Of a stretch of DNA of 7,185 nucleotides, positions 1 through 5,968 are shown piece after piece (the first letter of the stretch is position 1; the number at the start of each line of letters is the position of its first letter). The notes under the pieces were generated by a model. It saw only the letters and a program-made list of their open reading frames with translations. It had not been told where the DNA came from and searched no databases. A program made the translations under genes and the position numbers. Source of the stretch: Thiohalobacter sp. (GTDB lineage Bacteria > Pseudomonadota > Gammaproteobacteria > Thiohalobacterales > Thiohalobacteraceae); the NCBI GenBank assembly GCA_027030825.1, contig JALVEM010000491.1, positions 1 to 7,185 on the forward strand. Direction: 5' to 3'.

Positions 1-1
1 C

Positions 2-913
2 GGCGGCGGGCTGGATGGCCCAGGCCTGGATCTGCTGCCGCTGGTCACCGGTTCCGAGGGACTGCTCGGGGTGATCACCCGCATCCGTGTGCGTCTGCTG
101 CCCCGTCCCGAAGCGGTGCGTGTGCTGCTCGCGGCCTTCGACGAGGTGCGCAATGCCGGTGACGCCGTCGGCGCGATCATCGCCAGCGGCGTGATCCCGG
201 CGGGGCTGGAGATGATGGATCGGCTGGCCATCCGGGCCGCCGAGGCCTACATGCAGGCCGGTTATCCAGAATGCGAGGCCCTGCTGATCTGCGAGCTGGA
301 CGGCATCGAGGCGGAGGCTGAAGCCCAGGCGGCTCGGGTCGTTTCAATCCTCGAACAGCATGGCGCGAGCGGCATCCGGGAGGCGCGCACGCCCGAGGCG
401 GCGCGGCAACTCTGGGCAGGCCGCAAGGCCGCCTTTCCGGCGGTCGGCCGCCTGGCGCCGGATTACTACGTCATGGACGGCACCATTCCGCGCCACCGGC
501 TGGGCGAGATGCTCGAGACCATCGCCCGCCTCTCGCGCGAGAGCGGGCTGCCCATCGCCAACGTCTTCCATGCCGGCGACGGCAATCTGCATCCGCTCAT
601 CCTCTACGACGCCGGCGTGCCCGGCGAGATGGAAAAGGCGGAAACGGTCGGCATGCGCATTCTCGAGGCCTGCGTGGCCGTCGGCGGCAGCATCACCGGG
701 GAACACGGCGTCGGCACGGAAAAGCTCGATGCCATGTGCATCCAGTTCGGCAGGGCCGAACTGGAGCGCTTTCACGCCATCAAGCGCGCCTTCGACGGCA
801 AGGGGCTGCTCAATCCGGGCAAGGCCGTGCCGACCCTGCACCGCTGTGCCGAACTGGGCGCGATGCACGTGCATGGCGGGCGTCTGCCGCATCCGGAGCT
901 GGAGCGCTTCTGA
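2..913 (+). CDS. glcD: Glycolate oxidase FAD-linked subunit GlcD (C-terminal part; 5' end outside window)
   Basis: The frame is open from base 2, giving 303 visible residues of a protein that is about 499 residues in E. coli, so the N-terminal FAD-binding half is mostly missing. GlcD carries the FAD that oxidises glycolate to glyoxylate in the membrane-associated GlcDEF complex. The visible part starts at the end of the FAD-binding domain (VTGSEGLLGVIT) and continues through the FAD-linked oxidase C-terminal domain. HAGDGNLHP (visible residues 190-198) and GEHGVG (233-238) are present. In related D-2-hydroxyacid dehydrogenases the two His of the first motif and the Glu-His of the second bind metal and act in catalysis, and all four are intact here. 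The C-terminus (LLNPGK, then HRCAELGAMHVH, ending PELERF) matches E. coli GlcD closely as I remember it. The stop overlaps the glcE start by one base. A GTG at 71 is internal, not the real start. D-lactate dehydrogenase relatives are the main alternative, but glcE and glcF next door argue for GlcD. Confidence 0.95.
   Translation, partial: GGGLDGPGLDLLPLVTGSEGLLGVITRIRVRLLPRPEAVRVLLAAFDEVRNAGDAVGAIIASGVIPAGLEMMDRLAIRAAEAYMQAGYPECEALLICELDGIEAEAEAQAARVVSILEQHGASGIREARTPEAARQLWAGRKAAFPAVGRLAPDYYVMDGTIPRHRLGEMLETIARLSRESGLPIANVFHAGDGNLHPLILYDAGVPGEMEKAETVGMRILEACVAVGGSITGEHGVGTEKLDAMCIQFGRAELERFHAIKRAFDGKGLLNPGKAVPTLHRCAELGAMHVHGGRLPHPELERF
901..904 (+). promoter_or_regulatory. Ribosome binding site of glcE, inside the end of glcD
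   Basis: GGAG lies 8 bases before the ATG at 913, within the last codons of glcD. Together with the TGATG stop/start overlap it supports this ATG over the longer in-frame opening that begins upstream. It also suggests that ribosomes finishing glcD re-initiate on glcE. Confidence 0.6.
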
Positions 914-1971
914 TGCCGGACCGGACTCAGGAACTTCGCGAACAGGTGCGCGAAGCCGCCGCCGCAGGCACGCCCATCGCCCCGATCGGCACCGGCAGCA
1001 AGGGCTTCCTCGGCAATCCCTGCCCGGTGCGTCCGCTATCGACCGCCGGCCACGAGGGTGTGATCGACTACATGCCGGGCGAACTGGTGGTGCGGGTGCG
1101 GGCCGGCACGCCGCTTGCCGATCTCGAGCGCGTCCTGGCCGCCGAGGGCCAGAGGCTGGCCTTCGATCCGCCGGTCTTCCCCCCCGGCGGCACCGTGGGT
1201 GGCGCCCTGTGTGCCGGGCTCGCCGGACCGGGACGGCCGTGGCTGGGCTCGGTGCGCGATCATGTGCTCGGCCTGTGCATGATCGACGGCAAGGGCGAGG
1301 TGCTGCGCTTCGGAGGCCAGGTCATGAAGAATGTCGCCGGCTACGATGTCTCCCGCACCCTCTGCGGCAGTCTCGGCAGTCTCGGGCTGGTGCTGGATGT
1401 CGATCTGCGTGTACTGCCCAGGCCGGAGAAGACCGTGGCGCTGCATTTCGAGCTCGGCGCCGAGGCGGCCCTGGCGCAGCTGGCCCGCTGGCAGCGCCGT
1501 CCCTGGCCGATCACGGGCGCAGCCTGGGTGGCCGGTCGCCTGCATGTGCGACTCTCCGGCGCCTCGGCCGCCGTGGACGCCGCCCGGCGGCAGCTCGGCG
1601 GCGAGGAGGAACGGCCCGCCTTCTGGAGCGCGCTTCGCGACCAGTCGCTCGAATTCTTCCGGCACCGCGAGTCGCGCACCCTCTGGCGCCTTTCGGTGCC
1701 CGCGATGGCGCCGGTGACGGGACACGAGCTCGAGGATCTGCTGATCGACTGGGGCGGTGCCCAGCGCTGGGTACTGGCCGATCCGGAAGACGAGGCGCCA
1801 CTGCGCCTCGCCCGCACCCTCGGCGGGCACGCCCAGCGCTTCCGGCAGTCCCCTCCGGAACGGCCCTGGCAGTCGCTTTCTCCGACCCTGCTCTGGCTCA
1901 ATCAGCAGATCAAGCGCAGTTTCGATCCTGCAGGCATCTTCAACCCCGGCCGGCTTCACGCCGGTTGCTGA
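913..1971 (+). CDS. glcE: Glycolate oxidase FAD-binding subunit GlcE
   Basis: This gene encodes 352 residues, against about 350 for E. coli GlcE. GlcE is the second FAD-binding subunit of membrane-associated glycolate oxidase and is required for activity together with GlcD and GlcF. The FAD-binding type 4 (PCMH-like) fold fills the first half: IAPIGTGSKGF (22-32) near the N-terminus, GELVVRVRAGTPLADLE (56-72), the FPPGGTVGGALCAG stretch (89-102), and GQVMKNVAGYDVSR (135-148) followed by GSLGSLG (152-158), typical of the flavin pocket. The middle (about 175-310) is more variable. The end, FDPAGIFNPGR (337-347), is the usual closing motif of the family. The open frame extends upstream, but the ATG at 913 is chosen because of its ribosome binding site, its overlap with the glcD stop and the family length. 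glcF follows after 13 bp. I see no membrane segment or signal peptide. The family and operon order leave little doubt. Confidence 0.95.
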   Translation: MPDRTQELREQVREAAAAGTPIAPIGTGSKGFLGNPCPVRPLSTAGHEGVIDYMPGELVVRVRAGTPLADLERVLAAEGQRLAFDPPVFPPGGTVGGALCAGLAGPGRPWLGSVRDHVLGLCMIDGKGEVLRFGGQVMKNVAGYDVSRTLCGSLGSLGLVLDVDLRVLPRPEKTVALHFELGAEAALAQLARWQRRPWPITGAAWVAGRLHVRLSGASAAVDAARRQLGGEEERPAFWSALRDQSLEFFRHRESRTLWRLSVPAMAPVTGHELEDLLIDWGGAQRWVLADPEDEAPLRLARTLGGHAQRFRQSPPERPWQSLSPTLLWLNQQIKRSFDPAGIFNPGRLHAGC

Positions 1972-1977
1972 GGGGAG
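1971..1977 (+). promoter_or_regulatory. Ribosome binding site of glcF
   Basis: AGGGGAG begins at the last base of the glcE stop codon and ends 7 bases before the ATG at 1985. This decides the glcF start: the same frame is open much further upstream (to an ATG at 1757), but that part overlaps glcE and does not resemble GlcF. Confidence 0.65.
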
Positions 1978-1984
1978 CCGTCGC

Positions 1985-3259
1985 ATGCTGACCCGTCTTC
2001 GACCGGAATTTCGATCGCTGCCCGAGGCCGAAGTGGCCGAGGCCGTGCTGCGACGCTGCGTCCACTGCGGGTTCTGTACCGCCACCTGCCCCACCTACCG
2101 CCTGCTCGGCGACGAGAACGACGGCCCCAGAGGCCGGCTCTATCTCATGAAGGCCTTCCTCGAAGGCGGCCCCGCCGGCAGCGACACGGTGCGTCACCTC
2201 GACCGTTGTCTGACCTGCCGTTCCTGCGAGACCACCTGTCCTTCCGGGGTCGAATACCACCGGGTGCTCGAACGCGTCAGGCCGCAGGCGGCCGAGCGTC
2301 TCGGCCGGCCGTGGCGCGAGCGCCTGGCCCGTGCGGCGATCGGCAGCCTCATGCCCCGCCCCGACCGGGTGACCGCCCTGCTGGATCTCGCACGGCATTT
2401 CGATTTCCTGCTTCCCGGGCGCCTGAGGCGACGCCTGCCGCAGGTGCCCCGGCTGCCTTCCTGGCGGGACACGAGCGGGCACACGACCATGCTGGTGCTG
2501 CCGGGGTGCGTGCAGCAGGTCACCCACCCGGGCACGAATCGCGGCCTGGCCCGGCTGCTGGCGCGCCAGGGCGTGGGACTGCGGGCGATCGAATCACCCT
2601 CCTGCTGTGGCGCGCTCAATGCCCATCTCGATCAGGGCAATGCGGCCCGCCGCCTGATGCAACGCATGATCGAGACCTGGGAACGGGCCTGTCGCGAGCA
2701 GCAGTCCGAGGTGCCGGTCCTGGCGGCCGCCAGCGGCTGTGGACTGCACCTGCGCGAGTACGACGAGCATTTCGCGGGGTCATCCGGATGGGCGGAGCGG
2801 GCGGCGGCCTTCGCCGCCGCGGTGCGCGACCCCGCCGAGGTTCTGGATCCGGAACGAGTGCAGGGGCTGGCTGCCCACAGTCCTTTCCCCAGGATCGTCT
2901 TTCACGCCCCCTGCACGCTCCAGCATGGTCTGCGGCTGGATGTCAGGGTCCGCGAACTGCTCACGGCCGCCGGCTTCGAGCTCCTGCCGGTGAGGGAGCC
3001 CTGGCGCTGCTGCGGCTCGGCCGGGGCCTGGTCCCTGTTGCATCCGGAGCTCTCGGAACGGCTGCTCGAGGCCCGCATGGCCGGTTTTCCTCTCGAGGCA
3101 GCCGACGCCGTCGTCACCGCCAACGTGGGCTGCCAGATGCACATCGCCACCGCCACGGCGCTGCCGGTGCTGCACTGGATCGAACTGCTGGCGGAAGCCG
3201 CCGATCGTCGCGATGCTTCCCGGAATCAGTCTCCGGAGACGGGCAGCGAGTCGAGATAG
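1985..3259 (+). CDS. glcF: Glycolate oxidase iron-sulfur subunit GlcF
   Basis: This gene encodes 424 residues, slightly longer than E. coli GlcF (about 407). GlcF is the electron-transfer subunit that takes electrons from the flavins of GlcD/GlcE toward the quinone pool. Two 4Fe-4S motifs sit near the N-terminus: C25, C28, C31, C35-Pro and C75, C78, C81, C85-Pro. Two cysteine-rich CCG domains follow. The first has C175, C207-C208-Gly and C252; the second has C310, C342-C343-Gly and C383. These domains are shared with heterodisulfide reductase, GlpC and LldE-type proteins. DGPRGR (46-51), CTLQH (310-314) and HWIELL (397-402) are near-identical to E. coli GlcF as remembered. There is no transmembrane helix, so membrane association would be peripheral. 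The last 20 or so residues extend past the conserved end, and their coding DNA overlaps the convergent PilZ gene by 34 bp. This is the last gene of the operon; no terminator was found behind it. Confidence 0.95.
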   Translation: MLTRLRPEFRSLPEAEVAEAVLRRCVHCGFCTATCPTYRLLGDENDGPRGRLYLMKAFLEGGPAGSDTVRHLDRCLTCRSCETTCPSGVEYHRVLERVRPQAAERLGRPWRERLARAAIGSLMPRPDRVTALLDLARHFDFLLPGRLRRRLPQVPRLPSWRDTSGHTTMLVLPGCVQQVTHPGTNRGLARLLARQGVGLRAIESPSCCGALNAHLDQGNAARRLMQRMIETWERACREQQSEVPVLAAASGCGLHLREYDEHFAGSSGWAERAAAFAAAVRDPAEVLDPERVQGLAAHSPFPRIVFHAPCTLQHGLRLDVRVRELLTAAGFELLPVREPWRCCGSAGAWSLLHPELSERLLEARMAGFPLEAADAVVTANVGCQMHIATATALPVLHWIELLAEAADRRDASRNQSPETGSESR

Positions 3260-3564
3260 TCCTGCAGGTAGTCCAGATCGAGCTCGGAGATGGAGAGTAT
3301 CTGGCAGCCCATCCAGTGGTAGCCCTCCAGATCCGAGGGCTGGGTCCATAGGGCCTCGATACCGAGCTGGAGCGGCGCGGGCGCGTCGGGCAACGCCAGC
3401 CGGGTCTGGAGGATGGTGCCGGGCGCGATCTCCTGTTCGGCGAGCAGCATGAGCCCGTTGATGGACAGGTTGATCAGTCCGCCGATCCGGCGACCGCTGT
3501 GCTCGTCGATCAGCAGTACGTTGTCCGGCACCGGTTTCCGTTCGAACCGCCGCTTATTCTGCAT
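3226..3564 (-). CDS. Single-domain PilZ protein (putative cyclic-di-GMP receptor)
   Basis: A 112-residue protein that is essentially one PilZ domain. The two signature c-di-GMP binding elements are present: RxxxR at R5-R9 in the N-terminal arm (KRRFERKP) and the (D/N)xSxxG motif at N32, S34, G37 (NLSINGL). A hydrophobic beta-rich stretch follows, then WMGCQIL (84-90) and a C-terminal helix (LDLDYLQDYLDSL), as usual for the family. No second domain, signal peptide or membrane segment is visible, so it probably acts in the cytoplasm by binding a partner. The start lies 11 bp inside the 3' end of the DUF1631 gene and has its own strong ribosome binding site. This suggests co-transcription and makes the DUF1631 protein a candidate partner. 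The 3' end overlaps convergent glcF by 34 bp. The PilZ assignment is firm; the target process (motility, pili, exopolysaccharide) cannot be read from the sequence. Confidence 0.9.
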   Translation of the reverse strand: MQNKRRFERKPVPDNVLLIDEHSGRRIGGLINLSINGLMLLAEQEIAPGTILQTRLALPDAPAPLQLGIEALWTQPSDLEGYHWMGCQILSISELDLDYLQDYLDSLPVSGD

Positions 3565-5923
3565 GCCGTGCCCCCTCCGATCCTGCTCCGGACCGGTTGC
3601 CGCCGCGTCCGAGCAGTTCGCGCAGCCCGGTCAGCGCCTGGTCCAGGAACGAGCGCAGGCGCCCGTCGTGGCTGACGATGCGGATACGTTCCTCGAGCAG
3701 CCCCTGCGCGAGGGCCTGCAGCCCCAGGTCCTCGGCACGGGCCCCCATCACGTCCACGAACAGGAAGCGGTTGGTGTTGGGATTGAACCAGGCCAGTTTC
3801 CTGCGCTGCCAGACTCCTTCCTCGTCGAGCATGTCGAGCAGAGCCCCGTATTCGAGTCGATCGATCTGCCTGCGCACGGCCTCGGGGATCAGCTCGGGAT
3901 CGGGTTCGGGTTCCAGTTCCAGGCCTTCCGTGAGGTCGGCCACCAGGGTGTCCGTCGATGGCAGTTCGACCTCCGGATTGCCCAGCACCTGCTCCTGCCA
4001 TTCGCGCACCCGCTCGAAATGGCGCTCGAAGTCGCGCTGGCCGTATCTGGCGAGCTCGCGGAAACCGTCGCGGATCAGGACATTGATGTGTTCGAGCTCG
4101 TCACGGAACTCCCGGGCCTCGTCCGGCGATCGTGGCTCGAGCGTCCAGAGCACCCCCTTGAGCACCCGGTTGGCGAGCCGCCAGGCCTCGCTCTCCTTGC
4201 CTTCGGCATTGCGCAACAGGATGAGCGTGAGCTTCTCCGCCCAGACGTTGGCAAAGAAGGTTTCGGCATCCGGAGGCAGGCGCCGCCCTTCCAGCATCTT
4301 CGCCAGATGGGCCCGGGCCTCGCGGCGCGCCTGCTCCAGTCGCTGCTGCCCCTCGGCGGCCTCCAGCGTCCGCTGTTCGATGCGACTGGCGCGGAATTCG
4401 AGTTCGCGCAGGCGGGGCTCGAAATCCGCCACGAGGCTCTCGAACACGGCGGGGTCCTTCCGGTAGTCGCGGAGGATGCGTTCGACCATCTCCCGGAGGC
4501 AGGGGAAGATCCCGCGGTCCAGATCGTCCTCCGTGACCCAGCGTCGTCCCGCGGCCACCATGAGATCCATCAGTTGCCGGGCAGGATGGTCGGGATTCAC
4601 GAACAGGCTGCTGTCGCTCAGCGCGATCTTGATGTAGGGCGTGTGCAGGCGGCTGAGCAGCGCCTTGACGGCGTTGGGCAGGGTCTCGTCGTCGAGCATG
4701 TATTCGAAGATCTGTCCCACCAGCTCGATGATCTCGTGGTCGACCGTGGCCATCACGCCCTGGATGGCCGCCAGCTCCAGCAGCCTGAGCTTTTCGCGGT
4801 GCAGGATATCGGAGAGCTTCTCGGTCAGCGCGGGATCGGTGCGCACCGCCTCGAAATAGCTCCGGTCGAGGGCGCTGAAGGCGTCCCGGGCCTCCTGCTG
4901 CAGGCGATCCGTGTGCTCCACCAGGCGTTCGACACCGGAGTGTGACGCTGCCGGGGCAGCCTCCTCCGAGCCCGGCGCCGATCGTCCCGGGATGCCGGCA
5001 TCCTCCCCGCTGCCGGGTCCCGCATTCGGTTGCCGCCCCTCTGCCGCATCCCGGGGGGCTTCCTGTCCGTCAGCCTGCCCCGCCACGTTTCCTGCGGGCG
5101 CTTCGTCCGCCAGGCGGGCGGCCAGCGCCTCGCGAATGGCGCGCATCGTCTCCTCGAGCTGGCGGGCATCGAGCGTGGAGGCGCGCAGGCGATCGACGTC
5201 GGAGGCGGGCTCGGAAGGCTGGCGTTCCGCTGAAGCGTTTTCCTGATCGGGCGCCTTGCGGATTTCGTAGCGCAGGTGCGGCAGGATGCCGGCGTTGATC
5301 AGACGCCGGTTGTAGTCCGCATAGAATCCCTCGAGCTCGCGCATCACGTGACGGTCGTAGAGCGCGAACAGTACCATGCGCAGCCGGCGCGTGAGCTCGA
5401 AGTCCTCGATCATCAGGCGCCAGCTCTGGACCAGATGGGTCGGGCCGGCGGGAATCAGTTCATCGTCGACCGGCCGGCCATGGTTGATCACGGCCAGGCG
5501 AGTGCGGATGCCGTGGAGCTCGTCGCGGTAGAGGGCGTTGGCGCGTTCGATGAGGTTGCGGGCCGGGATCTCGGATTCGATCGTCTCCTTGTCGACCAGC
5601 TGCCAGGCCTCCGGCGGCGGCAGATCGCTGGGGCCGGCGTGTCCGCTCGTGGCGGCACGCTGTTCGATGAATGCTGTGAATCCCCGATCGACCATCTCGA
5701 GATAACGTCGATGCAACACGCGCCGCTCCTGCAGCAGGCGGTTCATGGTGGCGAAGATGCGGTTCTGCTCCTCGTTGTTCTCGGCGCGGGCCGCCAGATC
5801 GAGCAGCCCCGTCTCGACGTTGTCGAAGAGCTCGGAGAAGCGCGCCCCCAGAAAGGACTGTGCGGCGCGGCGCAACCCCTGCAGCGCTTCGAGCCAGGTT
5901 TTCTCTTGGCTTTCCAGTGACAT
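3554..5923 (-). CDS. DUF1631 family protein of unknown function
   Basis: A 789-residue protein that I place in the DUF1631 family (Pfam PF07793), large proteobacterial proteins sometimes mislabelled as thymidine phosphorylase. No function is established and I see no catalytic motif. An N-terminal helical region (about 1-225) contains LQERRVLHRRYLEMVDRGF (64-82). A low-complexity linker rich in Ala, Gly, Pro and Glu (about 272-330) probably separates two folded parts. A second helical region (about 333-650) includes AIQGVMATVDHEIIELVGQI (386-405), LLSRLHTPYIKIALSDSSLF (422-441), FVNPDHPARQLMDL (441-454) and a charged, probably coiled-coil stretch (about 503-545). An acidic patch (LELEPEPDPELIPE, 668-681) precedes a C-terminal module with KLAWFNPNTNRFLFVDVMGAR (709-729), which resembles the small beta-barrel-like end typical of this family. 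No signal peptide or transmembrane helix is visible, so it is probably cytoplasmic. It follows ligA by 45 bp and overlaps the PilZ gene by 11 bp. The family call is fairly sure; a link to c-di-GMP is inferred from the neighbour. Confidence 0.85.
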   Translation of the reverse strand: MSLESQEKTWLEALQGLRRAAQSFLGARFSELFDNVETGLLDLAARAENNEEQNRIFATMNRLLQERRVLHRRYLEMVDRGFTAFIEQRAATSGHAGPSDLPPPEAWQLVDKETIESEIPARNLIERANALYRDELHGIRTRLAVINHGRPVDDELIPAGPTHLVQSWRLMIEDFELTRRLRMVLFALYDRHVMRELEGFYADYNRRLINAGILPHLRYEIRKAPDQENASAERQPSEPASDVDRLRASTLDARQLEETMRAIREALAARLADEAPAGNVAGQADGQEAPRDAAEGRQPNAGPGSGEDAGIPGRSAPGSEEAAPAASHSGVERLVEHTDRLQQEARDAFSALDRSYFEAVRTDPALTEKLSDILHREKLRLLELAAIQGVMATVDHEIIELVGQIFEYMLDDETLPNAVKALLSRLHTPYIKIALSDSSLFVNPDHPARQLMDLMVAAGRRWVTEDDLDRGIFPCLREMVERILRDYRKDPAVFESLVADFEPRLRELEFRASRIEQRTLEAAEGQQRLEQARREARAHLAKMLEGRRLPPDAETFFANVWAEKLTLILLRNAEGKESEAWRLANRVLKGVLWTLEPRSPDEAREFRDELEHINVLIRDGFRELARYGQRDFERHFERVREWQEQVLGNPEVELPSTDTLVADLTEGLELEPEPDPELIPEAVRRQIDRLEYGALLDMLDEEGVWQRRKLAWFNPNTNRFLFVDVMGARAEDLGLQALAQGLLEERIRIVSHDGRLRSFLDQALTGLRELLGRGGNRSGAGSEGARHAE
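3571..3578 (-). promoter_or_regulatory. Strong ribosome binding site of the PilZ gene, inside the DUF1631 gene
   Basis: On the minus strand GGAGGGGG is followed by six bases and then the ATG at 3564. GGAGG within it is 9 bases from the start. The site lies in the last codons of the DUF1631 gene and supports this start and translational coupling of the pair. Confidence 0.65.
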
Positions 5924-5925
5924 GT

Positions 5926-5932
5926 CCCCCTT
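5926..5932 (-). promoter_or_regulatory. Ribosome binding site of the DUF1631 gene
   Basis: On the minus strand AAGGGGG precedes the ATG at 5923; its AAGG core is 5 bases from the start. It supports this start, which also fits the position just after the ligA stop. The remaining bases of the 45-bp ligA/DUF1631 gap show no convincing promoter or terminator. Confidence 0.55.
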
Positions 5933-5968
5933 GATACTGCCGAATCCGTCGGCCGGATCCGCCCTCCC

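Noticed and set aside
1757..1984. Longer N-terminus for GlcF starting at the ATG at 1757
   Set aside because: This part lies inside glcE, is Ser/Pro/Arg-rich and unlike GlcF; the ATG at 1985 has a good ribosome binding site and gives the expected family start.
360..1991. Long open frame of 543 codons on the + strand across glcD and glcE
   Set aside because: Its product is Arg/Ala/Pro/Ser-rich with no family resemblance, and it overlaps two clearly recognised genes in another frame. It is a GC-rich shadow frame.
1036..2094. Open frame of 352 codons on the - strand antisense to glcE and the start of glcF
   Set aside because: No recognisable motif, and it is complementary to well-supported coding sequence.
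3413..4945. Open frame of 510 codons on the + strand antisense to the DUF1631 and PilZ genes
   Set aside because: It mirrors codon bias of the opposite-strand genes and has no recognisable domain, while the minus-strand genes have family motifs and ribosome binding sites.
5939..5961. Imperfect direct repeat (GCCGAATCCG / GCCGGATCCG) between ligA and the DUF1631 gene
   Set aside because: Two 10-base copies with one mismatch, in GC-rich DNA, are not enough to call an operator or repeat element.
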